A stretch of 64,000 nt of DNA from assembly GCF_021134715.1 (NCBI RefSeq), contig NC_060021.1:10386501-10450500 (forward strand), in the 5' to 3' direction. Made by a program: the position numbers and the translations under genes. The notes beneath the pieces were generated by a model. That model worked only from the letters and a program-made list of their open reading frames with translations. It did no database searches and was not told the origin of the DNA. This stretch comes from Daphnia pulex. Lineage: Eukaryota; Arthropoda; Branchiopoda; Diplostraca; Daphniidae. Positions 12,401 to 26,446 of this stretch are shown piece by piece; position 1 is the first letter of the stretch; each line of letters begins with the position of its first letter.

Positions 12401-12603
12401 GTATTAAATCTATTATAGCCAAACTAATTACGGTAACCAATAAAATATAGATATTATGATTTGATATGCTCAGGGCTTACGCAGATGCAATCTAGGCACA
12501 CTGTGTGATGGCACATAAGGTACTTGGGTTTGCGAAAGTCCCGATTGTAAAATGAGTAACACACGCAGCACTCGAAGAGACTTTTGTTCCCCGCCATTGA
12601 CAT
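9434..12603 (-). CDS. RING / coiled-coil / TBL1-type WD40 fusion protein (predicted E3 ubiquitin ligase)
   Basis: Eleven exons give 753 residues: 12603-12481, 12366-12200, 12119-11170, 11099-10924, 10848-10687, 10607-10422, 10346-10272, 10182-10076, 10001-9830, 9641-9537, 9472-9434. All junctions are GT-AG and keep frame. Residues 12-59 hold a C3HC4 RING (C12, C15, C31, H33, C36, C39, C56, C59). Residues 102-138 are a Cys/His-rich, B-box-like segment. About 148-215 look coiled-coil. A Ser/Pro-rich linker (about 343-405) holds a two-copy tandem repeat. Residues 414-753 make eight WD40 repeats that align with TBL1/TBL1XR1 (for example CAWNP, LATGS, ALKW, DFDWQ, TFASC, LASCS), ending at the same point as TBL1. 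The LisH and F-box-like region of TBL1 is missing. By family knowledge the RING should bind an E2 and the propeller a substrate; that it works as one ligase is inference. A candidate AATAAA lies at 9048-9043. Confidence 0.85.
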
Positions 12604-13453
12604 GTTTTTAAGTCAAACAAGGTACTGCTCACCGCGATTCAATTGTGTTAACTAAACGAAAAACTGTAGGAAAGCGCTTCGTGAATCTGCTACGCTAAAA
12701 TAGATAAGAGATTGGACTAAACAAACGAGCAAAGATAAAGAAATCCAAAGTCCTTAAAAAAGTGTTATGATTCTCCATATCTTGAATCTACGTCAAGCTT
12801 ACTAAAAGATAGAGCTCGTCAAGCAATGACGCACTATCGTCAAGTTGACGCCAACATAAAAGTTCCCCTCAAATCGAATAAAAAAAAATAACTTTGCCCC
12901 TGAAAGCTTATTTTGGATCATTCACGAAAACAACTGCAAAATCCGTTTAAAATTGTTTTTCTTCTATGAGAATCGAATAAACATAATTTGGCTTTCAAAT
13001 CTGTGATATGATAGCTTCATTAATTTCTTCGTCGCATTAGTCATAATTCCTCAAATCATAAATGGTAATTCCAATTAAATTCCCATTTACTGCATTTGAA
13101 CTTGATTATTACGTCGTGGAAATCCTCTTATTAGGTGAGATTCCTAGAAGACTTTCGTCAGAATATTGAAAACGCAATCTACATAAAGCCGCTCAAATTG
13201 TGTTAAAAACAAAATTGGGTAATATGCATCACTGTCCAGTTCAGTTCTCTGCCCCCAATGTTTATTCAGCTGCAAGTACTAAATGATAATGATGTCCTTG
13301 TTTAACGTCAACATACTGTAAAATAGCACTTTTCAACATTCCTCTAAAATATCGAAAAAATCCTCTACGAATTAAACCCATGTTATACCATTCATGGAAT
13401 GTGTATTTTAAAACTGCACGACGGGTTCTTTCTCAAGTTTCTTTACATTTTAT
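12604..13453. other. Intergenic, upstream of the RING-WD40 gene
   Basis: About 850 bp between two minus-strand genes, AT-rich and without a credible open frame. It must hold the promoter of the fusion gene and the 3' end of ERLEC1. An AATAAA on the minus strand at 13266-13261 could end a longer ERLEC1 transcript. I see no clear TATA box. Confidence 0.6.
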
Positions 13454-13454
13454 T
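13449..13454 (-). terminator. Poly(A) signal overlapping the ERLEC1 stop codon
   Basis: The minus strand reads TAAATAAA, so an AATAAA begins on the last base of the stop codon. If used, the 3' untranslated region would be only a few tens of bases. A second AATAAA at 13266-13261 is an alternative. Confidence 0.45.
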
Positions 13455-15575
13455 TACTGCTCTTCTGGCAAAGTAGTTTTAACAGTATTTGCCATCTTTA
13501 CATCACTTAACTGAATAAGTCCGTTGGCGTCGGCGGCGTCGATCAGTGGGCAAAGGAAAGGGGCTTCAACTCCCAAAACATATTCGCAAGGTTGCGGCTC
13601 TAACAAATAGAGGGAAACGGCATTCATCGAATGAGTGAACGACTGTTGTTGATGTTCCGTTTGCGTGATCTCTTTGCATTTGAGCTTGACTTCTACTCTG
13701 CGACGCGAATCTGCGATAGCATGAAAAAGAGATAACGTTAGCAAATGTCATTAGTGAATATATTTGAAGTCATTTACTTGTCATTTCGCAATAGCCTCCG
13801 TCACTGTACATGTGCGATACTTGTTTCCTTCCAACTATCGCTTTCGGTCGCTTAGACGGGTTTTCTTCCAACCACGCTAGGTGTTTTTCTTTGTTGAACA
13901 CACCCAACTGAATAGAAGTTCTGGAACCATCCTTTTCTTCGTGATACTGATCAGCTCGTTTTCCGTAACAGAACTCGTACTTCCACCACCCTGTACCCTA
14001 ATTTAATATTTAACATTAAAATTCCTCCAAATTAGTAAATGAGAAATTTCTATTGATTTCTTTTTACCCCATTTAGACAATACTCTCCGGCCAAGAAGTC
14101 ATCGACTAGTTTTGAATCAAAAACGGGCTGAGGGGGTAGCGTTGGTGGTGGTTGCAGACGTGGACTAGTTTCAGTTTCGGGTTTGGCTATTCCTGAACTC
14201 TGTTGGTCTGAATTAAGTTCTTTTCGACCACTGGTTCCACCACCAGACGGAGTGATAAAGGCAACCGTTTGTTTTTGACCTTGCCCAGTCACATCATCCA
14301 CTTGACGGAATTCCACTTTAAATTTCGAATCAGAGAGTCCTAACGAATCCTATTAACGAAAAATACAAAACAGAATCGATGAGCGATTTGCATTTTAACA
14401 ATTGTAAGACAAATAAGTATTACAAGCAGATTCTGTTGCTGCTGCAGCATAAGACTTTCGGCTTCTATATCCAAAAGGGAAGAGGGTTTTTTCGGAGAAC
14501 CTTCTACTGCCCAACAATTAATTTTATTTTCTTCTGATTCTTTAGCTCTGTAAGAAAATTAATGAAATAAAATGCTGAAATAAATACAAAAGTTAGGGGT
14601 TCCGAGTATCTGAAACATACCTGTAATCCGGGTGCTGGCAGAGATGAGGTGTTAATACGACTATTTCATACTCACAACTTGATGCTTCTTCTAATGAAAA
14701 TATTTCATGTTTGCCTGCTGGATAGCAAACATAGTAAACACGTGTCATTCGGGGCTTCCCGTTTAGATCACATAGGGTTCCACTGTCCATAGTAACTAGC
14801 AAATATGGTAAAGAAAGGCCTTCGATTTTTCTTACTGGTACTTCTTGCCTTTCACCTATTTTAATCTCTGCATCAATTTCAGCACCTAATAAAAATAAAA
14901 CAGTGCAATATCTGTAAATTGAGATTTCATTTTGGTATTATACTTTGACGATCCATTTTCTCTTTGTCAAATTTTCCAAGATAATACTCCTGCAGTTTTA
15001 CTTTCTTTCCATCCCTCTCTTCGTGATACTGTCTGATGTATCTTCCATGACATAATTCATAAGTCCAGAAACTTTCCAACTAAAATAGAAAAAGGATATT
15101 AGTAATGGAAAAAAAAATAAACCTAGCTTAATAAACTACTTACTCTGTAAGAACATGACATCTGTGTAAACAATGGTGATAAAAGCTGCAATGGATTTGG
15201 TCCCTCATAGATGGGAATTTCTTCCTTTAACATAAATCAAAGAATTGTTTGGTTCAGCTGGTATTGTGAACAGTATTCTCCGTGAATGATACAATTATCA
15301 ACAGAACCAAAAAGAAAGCTAATTGCTATGGAACTTACCTCTTTGGTTTCCAACATTTTAGGAATACTGCAGACATATTTCTCTTTTCTGGATGTGACCA
15401 TAGTCACAGTTGGAAGACTCTCAACTTCTTTGAGTAAACTTTCGTGTTCTTTTTCCCATGCTAATCGATAGATGATAGAATCATCAAAAGCTTTCAAATA
15501 GCTCAAATCATTTTCAAATGCAAAAGAACAACAAAGCAACAAAAGAAATATAATATTTCTAAAACAATGATTCAT
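13454..15575 (-). CDS. Endoplasmic reticulum lectin 1 (erlectin / XTP3-B)
   Basis: Eight exons give 533 residues: 15575-15339, 15224-15144, 15079-14944, 14885-14621, 14547-14424, 14349-14068, 13997-13778, 13710-13454. An N-terminal hydrophobic stretch (about residues 8-20, IIFLLLLCC) is a signal peptide. Two MRH domains follow: the first around residues 65-240 ([17 protein letters not shown], then a C-E-Y-E block), the second around 360-525 ([32 protein letters not shown]). Both keep the Q, R, E and Y pattern used by MRH domains to bind mannose. Two MRH domains and the C-terminal ending identify ERLEC1 rather than OS-9. The family binds trimmed N-glycans in the ER lumen and hands misfolded glycoproteins to the HRD1-SEL1L ERAD complex. 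The linker between domains (about 290-355, rich in S, P and Q) is longer than in the human protein of 483 residues. Confidence 0.95.
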
Positions 15576-16353
15576 TTTTGCATAACATCTATGAGAAATG
15601 CATCAAAATTTCCAAAAAGACACCTCAGCAATAATATTAGAATGTGTTCTCCTTTATTAGTAGGCCAATGACTGCCAATCGGTGATCAAGTAAAATATAT
15701 TTTTGTAATAACAATATTTATATCCTCTCAAATTTAAATTACTCTAACATTTTTAATTGACTCCTAGATGCGATTTCTTGTTAATAAATGATAATTTTTA
15801 TCTTATCCTGGTAGATTAAAGAACATCCAGATTTCCGATTCAAATATCATGCGCCAGATGGCAGCAGCAAAGGGAGATATAATACATGGGGAGCATAGAG
15901 GGACTCCGCTTTTCCCCCTGACCCTGAGTTGCGTCAAATTTGAAGAATCCAAGTTATCCAATTCCCTAATGGCCTAATTCCATGTCACCAATCACCATGA
16001 TATCGTAGTGGTCGTGGTCTTTCTCTGTGTTGGAACTTGGCAGTGATTATTATCATAGCATTAGCCATTAGCTGCCATTATGTGAAAAATATAAATAATT
16101 CCAGGAAAAAGCTTGAAAAAGTAAAAACCAATGAAATATGACAACAGTGTGCTTCAGAGCGCGCCAATTTACCCGCCAACATTGCCCCCCATTTGCGTCG
16201 TCCCTTTCTTAGTCTACTTTTTCAACTACGAGCTGACGGTCATTGCAGAATACGTTCCACAGTAAACTTTGATTTGGTTTTATACCCCACTTATACGTTA
16301 TTAAGAGATTTCCGCTGTATTTATTGACTTACTATTTACCCGAAACTGTTGAG
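15576..16353. promoter_or_regulatory. Divergent promoter region of ERLEC1 and CDC6
   Basis: A 778-bp gap separates the ERLEC1 start (-) from the CDC6 start (+), so both promoters must lie here. The CDC6-proximal 200 bp holds two E2F-like motifs, given as a separate feature. No TATA box is evident. Confidence 0.6.
16160..16180 (+). promoter_or_regulatory. Pair of E2F-like sites upstream of CDC6
   Basis: CGCGCCAAT at 16160-16168 and CCCGCCAAC at 16172-16180 both match the CGCGCCAA(A)-type E2F consensus closely. They lie about 180 bp before the CDC6 start codon. CDC6 is an established E2F target in animals, so position and motif agree; binding is inferred. Confidence 0.5.
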
Positions 16354-18300
16354 ATGGCTCCTGGTGTCCAGAACCAAATTAGTTTCCCATGCCGAAAAAT
16401 GAGTGTTCGGCGAAAGATGGATTTTGATGATGATCTCGTCAGCCCTGCTAAATCTCCTCGTAAAGGTATGTTATTGCAATAAAATCAATTTAAGATTCTC
16501 AATTACGCCATTTACTGAAATTGTGTTACAGATAACTGTGAAGTTGAAGAGGCTGATCGAACTGTGAGGTTGACACGCTCTGCATCTAGGAGAGCACAGA
16601 CACCAACTCTTTCAAAACCCCAAAGAAATTGTACAAGTCCCAAGAAGACCTCTAGAAATCTTTTCAAAACTGTAAATACATCTTCGCCTACCAAAGAATC
16701 TACATCAAGTGTGTCATTCAAAAGTCACAGCCCTAAAAAAACATCTTCAAGAGGAAATGAAGAGAATTGTGAAATTTTACCCACTGTAAATAAACCAACA
16801 AAGTCTGCCTCATTGAATTCTCCAGTCAAGATGAAATTGAATCATCCAAATGGTAAAAATTGCCTCAAACTTTAACTCATAAGTTGCAGCTAGTAATTTT
16901 TTTTTGTACAGTTACCAACTTTGCCAAAGCACGCCAAGCCCTTCACACTTCCACCCCTAGCAATATATTTTGCAGAGACAAAGAGTTGGCTGTCATTGAG
17001 AATTTCATGAGGCCTCTCATTGAAAAGAGTAAACCTGGAAGCATGTACATATCTGGAAGGCCAGGAACAGGGAAAACTGCATGTGTAACACACATCCTAT
17101 CAAATTGTAGGAATGTAAGTGTATTGTCATTGAAAAGAATGATATCATTGGTCAATCTTGAACTAAAATTTTTTAATAATTTTTTGTCATTCAGTTTTCT
17201 GGAAAATTCAAATCCATTTTCATCAATTGTATGCTACTGCATACCCCTTCCTCTATATTTCAACAAATTGCTCAGCAGTTGGACCCTAAGTGGAGTGCAG
17301 TTGCCAAAGAAGCCTTATCTTTTCTAGAAGACAAACTTACAGAGAGTGGACCCATGATGTAAGTCGAGAACCGAGACAGTTCTAAAACCGCAATTGTACA
17401 GCGAAATTTAAATTTATATATATTTTTTTCTTCAGTGTTCTGGTTTTAGATGAAATTGACCAAATGTCCACGAGAGACCAATCAGTCCTTTACGCCCTCT
17501 TCGAACTGCCAGCGTTGAAAAATTCTCGCCTTATTTTGATTGGCCTGGCTAATGCTTTAGACTTGACTGACCGAGCCCTGATTAGACTTCAAAGCCGTGT
17601 ACAGTTTAAGCCCGTCCTTCTCAATTTCTCGCCTTATTCAAAGCAGGATATTGTAACCATTCTGAGCCAGCGAATCCGAGAAGTGGTCACTGAAGATGTA
17701 GGCAATCTAATAGCTCCTTCAGCCCTGCAGTATTTGGGTGGCAAAATATCTTCTACATCTGGAGATCTGCGTAAAGCCATTGACATCTGTAGACGAGCAG
17801 TCGAGTTGGCCGAAACCTCCGCCAAAAAGCAGTTAGTGTTGGCACCATCGAATTCGGAACCTCAAAATAGCGCATCAATACCGACAAACAAATGTGTGAA
17901 CATTCCTCTTCTCTGCAAGATGATGGCTTCAGTTGAAAGTAATGCATTCTCTTCTGCGAACAACGACGATGTAGATGAAACCCCTCTGCAACAAAAGCTA
18001 ATTATTGTGACACTTCTCGTGCTAGTCAAATTCGGGAAGGCAAAACAAGTGACGTTGGGTAAACTACACGAGTCATACAGCAAAGTTTGTTCCAAGTACG
18101 GTGTGACTAAAATAGACTTCGATGAATTTTCACATACTTGCTCTCTGGTCGAGAGCCGAGGTATCGTGACCCTGAAGAAAAAGAGTAATTCTCGCCTTGC
18201 GCCAATCTGTCTACGGCTTGACGAGCGTGAAGTGGAATCCACACTTAAGGACAAGACTCTCTTATCATCAATTCTCGCTCAAGGATCTTTATTCGTTTAA
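16354..18300 (+). CDS. Cell division control protein 6 (CDC6), origin licensing ATPase
   Basis: Five exons give 554 residues: 16354-16465, 16532-16852, 16912-17114, 17195-17358, 17436-18300. Human CDC6 has 560. The N-terminal 140 residues are disordered, basic, and carry several S/T-P-x-K sites typical of CDK targets, plus an RNLF motif (79-82) fitting a cyclin-binding RxL site. The AAA+ core has Walker A GRPGTGKT (193-200), Walker B VLVLDEID with D272 and E273, and a sensor region IGLANALDLTDR. A winged-helix domain closes the protein. The family acts with ORC and CDT1 to load MCM2-7 in G1. The start has no competing upstream ATG in frame within the exon. Two E2F-like sites upstream suggest G1/S control. 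It ends 415 bp before the convergent CUL2 gene. Confidence 0.95.
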
Positions 18301-18715
18301 TTTGTCTGTAATATCAATCACGTGTCCGCCAAACTTTACAAGTAGTGTAGTATCTGAGACTATTTTAAAGCTGTTTAACTTTACCTATAATACAATTTCT
18401 TGCCTATAACAGTGCATTTTATCTTTTAAAAATCTTTTCCGTAGTTGCCAACATTTATTTTGTATGCTTTGTATTTCTAATACTGCACTTTAAACGATGT
18501 TCAAAGTGTGTAAGTAAGAATTTCTAAGTTCACACAGCAAGGAAAAACCGATGAAAAATATCAAATGGAAAAATTATTCATGTACAATATGAGAAATACC
18601 CCAAAGGCCCAACAATCCCTTACCATCTCGACGCGGTTTTCTTTTCAACAATTTCAAAAATTCACGCCAAAGTATTACAGCATGATATTGCGAACTAACG
18701 TTGAGATTGCATTTT
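18301..18715. other. Convergent 3' ends of CDC6 and CUL2
   Basis: This gap holds both 3' untranslated regions. A minus-strand AATAAA at 18459-18454 suits CUL2. For CDC6 I see only an AATACA variant near 18389. Confidence 0.6.
18454..18459 (-). terminator. Poly(A) signal of CUL2
   Basis: AATAAA on the minus strand, about 257 nt after the CUL2 stop codon. Confidence 0.5.
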
Positions 18716-21292
<2,577 letters not shown>

Positions 21293-21823
21293 TTTGTGCA
21301 GTTATTAGAACAGCTGAATCAAAGTCCAAAAAGTGGATCATAGGAATTTTACAAAAAAAGCCAGAGTCCCTATTTCCAAGTTCAACGGGAGAAAACCAAA
21401 ACTGATCTTCGTACAAACGATCATGCAATGACTACTGGCAATAGCAATGAAAAGACCTTAAGTTATTTACTTGTTTTTCGTATCGTAAATGAAGGACAAA
21501 GTTTCAGATTCCTTGAATAATCAATTTACTCGAGAATCTTAAGACCCTGGGGTTAAATAAGAATACAATTGGTTTCACAGAACAAGGATTCTGAAGATTA
21601 ATAAAACGATTGCGCAGTGTGGGTTCGTCTGCTCTGGCCCCTTTGGCCTTCGCGAAGAAACGGAAAAGTTGTTTAGTTTATCATCAGATGGCAGCTCATT
21701 ATTAGTAGTTATTCGTCTGCTGCGTATCACGAAAGAAAAAGTTAACCATAATACGAAAATAGTTTGTTTTTTTTTTACTTGGAATTCATAAACATTAATA
21801 TCAAATCAAGTGTACAGGTTAGT
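21293..21823. promoter_or_regulatory. Divergent promoter region of CUL2 and SLC25A46
   Basis: A 531-bp gap separates the CUL2 start (-) and the SLC25A46 start (+), so it must carry both promoters and 5' untranslated regions. I see no TATA box and no obvious shared element. Confidence 0.55.
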
Positions 21824-23649
21824 ATGGCTGGAACTGAGGACTACTCGTTCTATTACAGTTTAGAAAATTCTCCCTTTTGGATAAAAAAAGCTGATTCTGC
21901 TGCTTCTGCAGTAACTGATGGTAGGATACAACATGAAAACAAAGCTATTACGTCGCCGAAATATAGATATGGTATTAACAGTGACTTTTATCATCACACA
22001 TTTTTTTGCAATGACTTTACATAATTTTTATTTTCTTGTAAGATGATATGATTGATGCAAGTAGAATCCCAAATCCCAGTTTTGGTATTATGAGACTAGC
22101 AGCTGAAAATCTACTATGCCATCCATTTTTAGTTCTGCGAAGACAGTGTCAGGTGAAAAATTCTTTACGTTAATTTGATAGTAAATTTTTTAATACTGCT
22201 TATCTGTAGGTTAATGTATTTTCTAGAAAATACCATACACTACCTTTCAGCTTGGTCCCAGTAGTCATTAGGCTACACCAAAGACAAAGCATGACTGTGT
22301 TATGGAAAGGAATTGGCAGTGCTTTAATTGTGAGAGGTCTCACATTAGCCATTGAGGATGTACTGAGCAAGATAACACCATGGCCAAAGTAATTTAGCAT
22401 ATAAAGTGGCAAATGTTGCCATGTAAGCTGTCCTCTTGTGTTCATTGAAATAGCCAGTGTGTGTTTATATTTAGACTGACAGAATATTCACTTGTTTTTG
22501 TTTTTTTTTTCTTTTTTTTTTAGAGAAATTGATCGTAACAGCTCATTGAAAGCAATTGGACACCACATCCTCTTGAAAAGGTATCACAAAAACACATTGA
22601 AATTGTCATACGACAATTATTAGCAGATATCTAAAGAATTTTTAAATCTATTTTTTGGTTCCCTAGCGTTTCCCTAGCTGTCGTGATCCCATTTTATGCA
22701 GCAAGTGTTGTAGAAACTGTTCAATCTGATATTGCAAGTGAAAAGCCGGGTATCTTTGATGTTTTTCAAGAAGGGATTTATAGGTTCTTAAGCTGGTCTG
22801 CCCCCCAAACAGGTAAAACATTTTTCCAAAATATTTACTAGGATTCTCTATTGCATCATTTAAAATATTTTTAGGTCGATTGTTACCAATATGGATTATT
22901 TTGTGCCCTGCTGTTTTATGTGGGACGGTTCATTACATCGTCTCAGTGCTTTCAGCGGGATTGACTCGCTGGGGAATGACCTCAGCTAAAAAACGAAGCC
23001 AGCGTAAACAGGTAGGTTTTTGTAGTAACTGTTGATTTAACTCTGATATTTTCAATACGCTCGGAATTTTCTATATTGAAATAATTAATATTCACTTGAT
23101 TTCAGGGTGCCCTTTCTAAAGAAGTGAGTTTCGTCGAAGCAAACGATCTTGACTTGTCTTCAAGATTTGCTGGGTCGTTAGTGGCGGACGTATTACTCTT
23201 TCCCTTCGAGACAGTTCTCCATAGGTACGATTATTTTCATTTTTTGAATTTAAATAATAAACTTAAACGCCTTCTGAATTTTCAACAGGCTGCATATTCA
23301 AGGAACACGTACTATTATCGATAATTTGGACACCGGTGCATCTGTTATACCAATTCTAACACGTTATGATGGCTTTTTCGACTGCTGGAATACAATTACC
23401 CGCGAAGAAGGGAGGTGGGGTCTGTACAAAGGGTTGGGGGCGTTAGTTTTGCAATACGCTCTCCAGCTTAGCATAATTAAAGGCTCATTATTCACCTTTT
23501 ACCATATGGGAGACTTATTTAAGCCAAACGCTGGCATCCAGCCTGTTTCACCGAGAAATCAAACTGTCTTATCCGATCGTCAAGACAGAAGTCCGAAAGC
23601 TTCGCCCGAGCTTCCAAGAGGCTATCCGCTGCATCAACAATTTAATTAG
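21824..23649 (+). CDS. SLC25A46, atypical mitochondrial outer-membrane carrier
   Basis: Eight exons give 418 residues, the same length as human SLC25A46: 21824-21971, 22043-22152, 22210-22388, 22524-22580, 22667-22812, 22875-23011, 23106-23224, 23289-23649. All introns are GT-AG and in frame. Diagnostic stretches include LLCHPFLVLRRQCQV, TVLWKGIGSALIVRGL, DVLLFPFETVLHRLHIQGTR and EEGRWGLYKGLGALVLQY. The solute-carrier repeats are degenerate, as in the family. SLC25A46 is related to yeast Ugo1; it sits in the outer mitochondrial membrane, contacts MFN2, OPA1 and MICOS, and influences fission, cristae and lipid traffic rather than clearly transporting a solute. The first about 45 residues are divergent and probably cytosolic. 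Confidence 0.94.
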
Positions 23650-23766
23650 TGATAACTAATCTAGTCTAATCAACTGTTGTATATATTTAACAGAACCTTT
23701 GGGGGAAAAGCAAAACTCAAACCTGCAGTAGAAATCTATTTAGTTTGTTAAACGGTGAATTTTGGA

Positions 23767-23772
23767 AATAAA
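23767..23772 (+). terminator. Poly(A) signal of SLC25A46
   Basis: AATAAA about 118 nt after the stop codon, in an AT-rich context. Confidence 0.7.
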
Positions 23773-24252
23773 TGCTATTATAAGACTGATGGTCTGTGAC
23801 TTCCTTGTAAATCTGTTATTATTAGTAGCACTAAATCTTTGCCAACATTTTAAATCGAACGTTTGAACCCCATCACCGTGTTAGAATACACGGTCGTGAA
23901 CAGTTTTTATGCATCCGGTCATTTCGTATGCTGCGGCACGTACAGCTCCGTTAATGCTTTTTGTTAGTGAAGAAGCTGCAGGGCATAGATTTGAAATATG
24001 ATTCCGCAAAGGGTGGAGGGACGTTAAGAGAGAAAAGAAACACCTGTCAAAGGAAATGGAATGCCTGTTAAGGGTTAGATCGTTAGATGCTGTGAAACGT
24101 CCATGGAGAAGTGAACGAAATGCACCTAATAGAACTTCGACGGCCGAACTTTCCACTATTCAGATTCTAAAGAGTTTATTCCAACTCTTGGCTTCCAAGA
24201 GGGCATAGATTTTCTGGAGTGTGTTATTTATAGTTATAGGACCATTTTGTTT

Positions 24253-25589
24253 AAATTCTAATCGATATCTTAAGTATTGCTAATTAGACGATAATAGTGT
24301 CGTCTGCTTGCTTTCGTTTTCATTTGCAAGTATGCAAGCATGGTGATGCTAGTTTCGAAAAAGAGACTAAGATTTCATAGAAAAACCGTGGTATAGATAA
24401 AACAGAACGATCACTTTTTTGGACGTGGATGCTCGAAAATAAAATTACGAAAATGTGGTCAGTTATGTCAACTTTGGTGTCGCAGTTTTCCATACTCTTC
24501 AATACTCCATGCTGTTTGGCGGGTAAATACTCGGAATAAAAATGGGATGACTATGGGAGCTTATAGTAGAGTTAAACTTGTTCCAAGTATGTGAATTGTT
24601 AATTCCCGACCAGAATTATATATCCCCTTGTTGATGCATGGCAGTTTAATTAACTGCACATTAATTAAAGCACTATATTTAACCTTTTCTTCTGTTCAGA
24701 TTTGAGACTTCAGCCAGCCATCGTAACAGCAAAGTTTTGCTTGTGCTGGACCTCCAGTCATATGATTTGACTGATGACCTCCTGTCGTCAGCAACAATCA
24801 CAGTATCATCACTTAGGTAATAATTTTCGTTACTTTTATTAACCTGCATGTGACCTGCCAGATTTTTTAATGCTGCATGACTTGCATAAGTGCAGTGTAT
24901 TTCATGAAAACCTTCAAGTCTCCTGTTTATTAACAATAAGGGTATACCCCTGGTTTACCCACTATCTAAATTTTAACTTTTGCTTGCTTGTTTTTGTTTC
25001 TGTAAACATATTTCGTACTCATTGTTGAAATTTTTTACTTAGATAAACAGCATCCCGTTTAATTGGAGGAACTTCTAGAGTCTGCCCATGCCGACTGCCA
25101 TTCCAATGTCCTCGTTTACGCCCATGTGAATGTGGGTGTATTCACGAGGACTCCCGTTTACCCAAGTCCCTTCCTGGTGGATCCAACTTTTCTGCCTCGT
25201 TTTCTGCGGATGGAGCACCTGTGGATGCCTGGCTGTATTTCCCTGGCTTAAAGGTAGGACAAATTCATCTCTATTCTACCTTTTGGGGTATTTGGTGGCA
25301 TTGATTATAAATCGCTGTGAAGTATGGAGTACGATTATTCCTGAGCACTGAGCTAGGCGGTTGACGTGAACTTGGTTTTCTTTTGGCGTTTTTTTGTTGA
25401 CTCAGTCAGGGTTCTTTAAATTGCTCACGTGTAGAACGACTACAGATCAGGCCTGTTTTTGTAACTCACAACTCTGTGGGTAAACAATCGAATTCATAAA
25501 TATTTGAATTTAGCAAAGTGCAACTTTGCAACACAATTGTTGTTTTTTTTCTACCAAGAAGGTCTTGCCGCCACACCGGCACTGCCTGG
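24253..25589 (+). repeat. Dispersed repeat, copy B
   Basis: Second copy of the element at 4078-5298, same orientation. Exon-like block one is 24700-24816, 117 bp as in copy A, with the same pyrimidine tract and CAG before it and AG|GTAA after it. In the frame beginning at its second base it is open here, while copy A has a stop. Block two, about 25043-25253, is longer than its partner because of an insertion of about 18 bp that disrupts the cysteine-rich frame of copy A. Both copies end at a shared TCTTGCCGCCACACCGGCAC stretch. It lies between SLC25A46 and the puratrophin gene. Confidence 0.85.
25108..25151 (+). other. Stem-loop of repeat copy B
   Basis: Counterpart of 4845-4888. GTCCTCGT pairs with ACGAGGAC, keeping the outer arms apart from one base. 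Confidence 0.55.
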
Positions 25590-26446
25590 TTTATTATACG
25601 GGGCGCATGCCCATTATCGGATCACTGTCTCATGCCGATTCCAGTCAGATAAACCTGCAGTATTCTAACGACCGCCGTCCAAAGCAGTAGCATAGTGACG
25701 CTCAATCAAGTGCCCGTAACCGTCTTGCCGTGTCAACTGTTATTACAACATCTTCTAACTCCCCCGTTTGACGGATGTTTGGTTTGAAGTGTAGAGCGCC
25801 CAGCACCAGACGGAAGTGTTATTTCGGCGGCTCTTTCAACGTTCGCCAGCGACGAGTAAATGAAAATCGTTTATTTTCGTTTCGCCCGTCCAGGTGGAGC
25901 CACACATGCGGTGTTGCTTATATATTCATTCGCTTGTTTGCATCGTGAGACTATAGACCTGGTTTAAACTTTCTAGCCGTCCATTTGTTTTCCTTAGCTA
26001 ATTCCCATAGAGACAGAATCGGGTTGGCCTTGCTCGACCTTATTGGGAAAACATAACTGAATATTCAGTTTCATCGGCGACGTGCCGTGGATACTAACGT
26101 GTCCTGCCCAACTCTCTCTCTCCCGGGCGCTCCGCCCGCTTCTTGAAAGTTAACCCGTTTTCGGTCAAGTGTATACTTTATAGTCTTTACAGCATATCAA
26201 GTCGTTGGACAATGAACAGTTATACTAAACATTTGGAATTGCCGGATTGCGCGACGCACATTCTTCGATTTGCTCGAGTGCTATTATCCATCGGATTCGA
26301 TACATCGCATCAGTGATGGACTGAGTTTTGACCTGCTGTGCCCAGCACGCCAGTTCTGATGGCAGCATAACGCTCTACACACACGCATACTCAGTCCGTC
26401 AGTGGCAGTCGGTTATCGCGTTCAATCCTTCCCGCGCATTTACCGT
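25590..26446 (+). promoter_or_regulatory. Putative promoter region of the puratrophin gene
   Basis: This 857-bp stretch precedes the first coding exon. Arthropod initiator-like TCAGT pentamers occur at 26391 and 26399, about 50 nt before the ATG. No TATA box is seen at the expected distance. There is no other gene in the stretch. Confidence 0.35.

Noticed and set aside
23881..24156. 91-codon minus-strand frame next to SLC25A46
   Set aside because: It begins at GTG rather than ATG, has no recognisable domain, and lies beside a decayed repeat; no splice structure was convincing.
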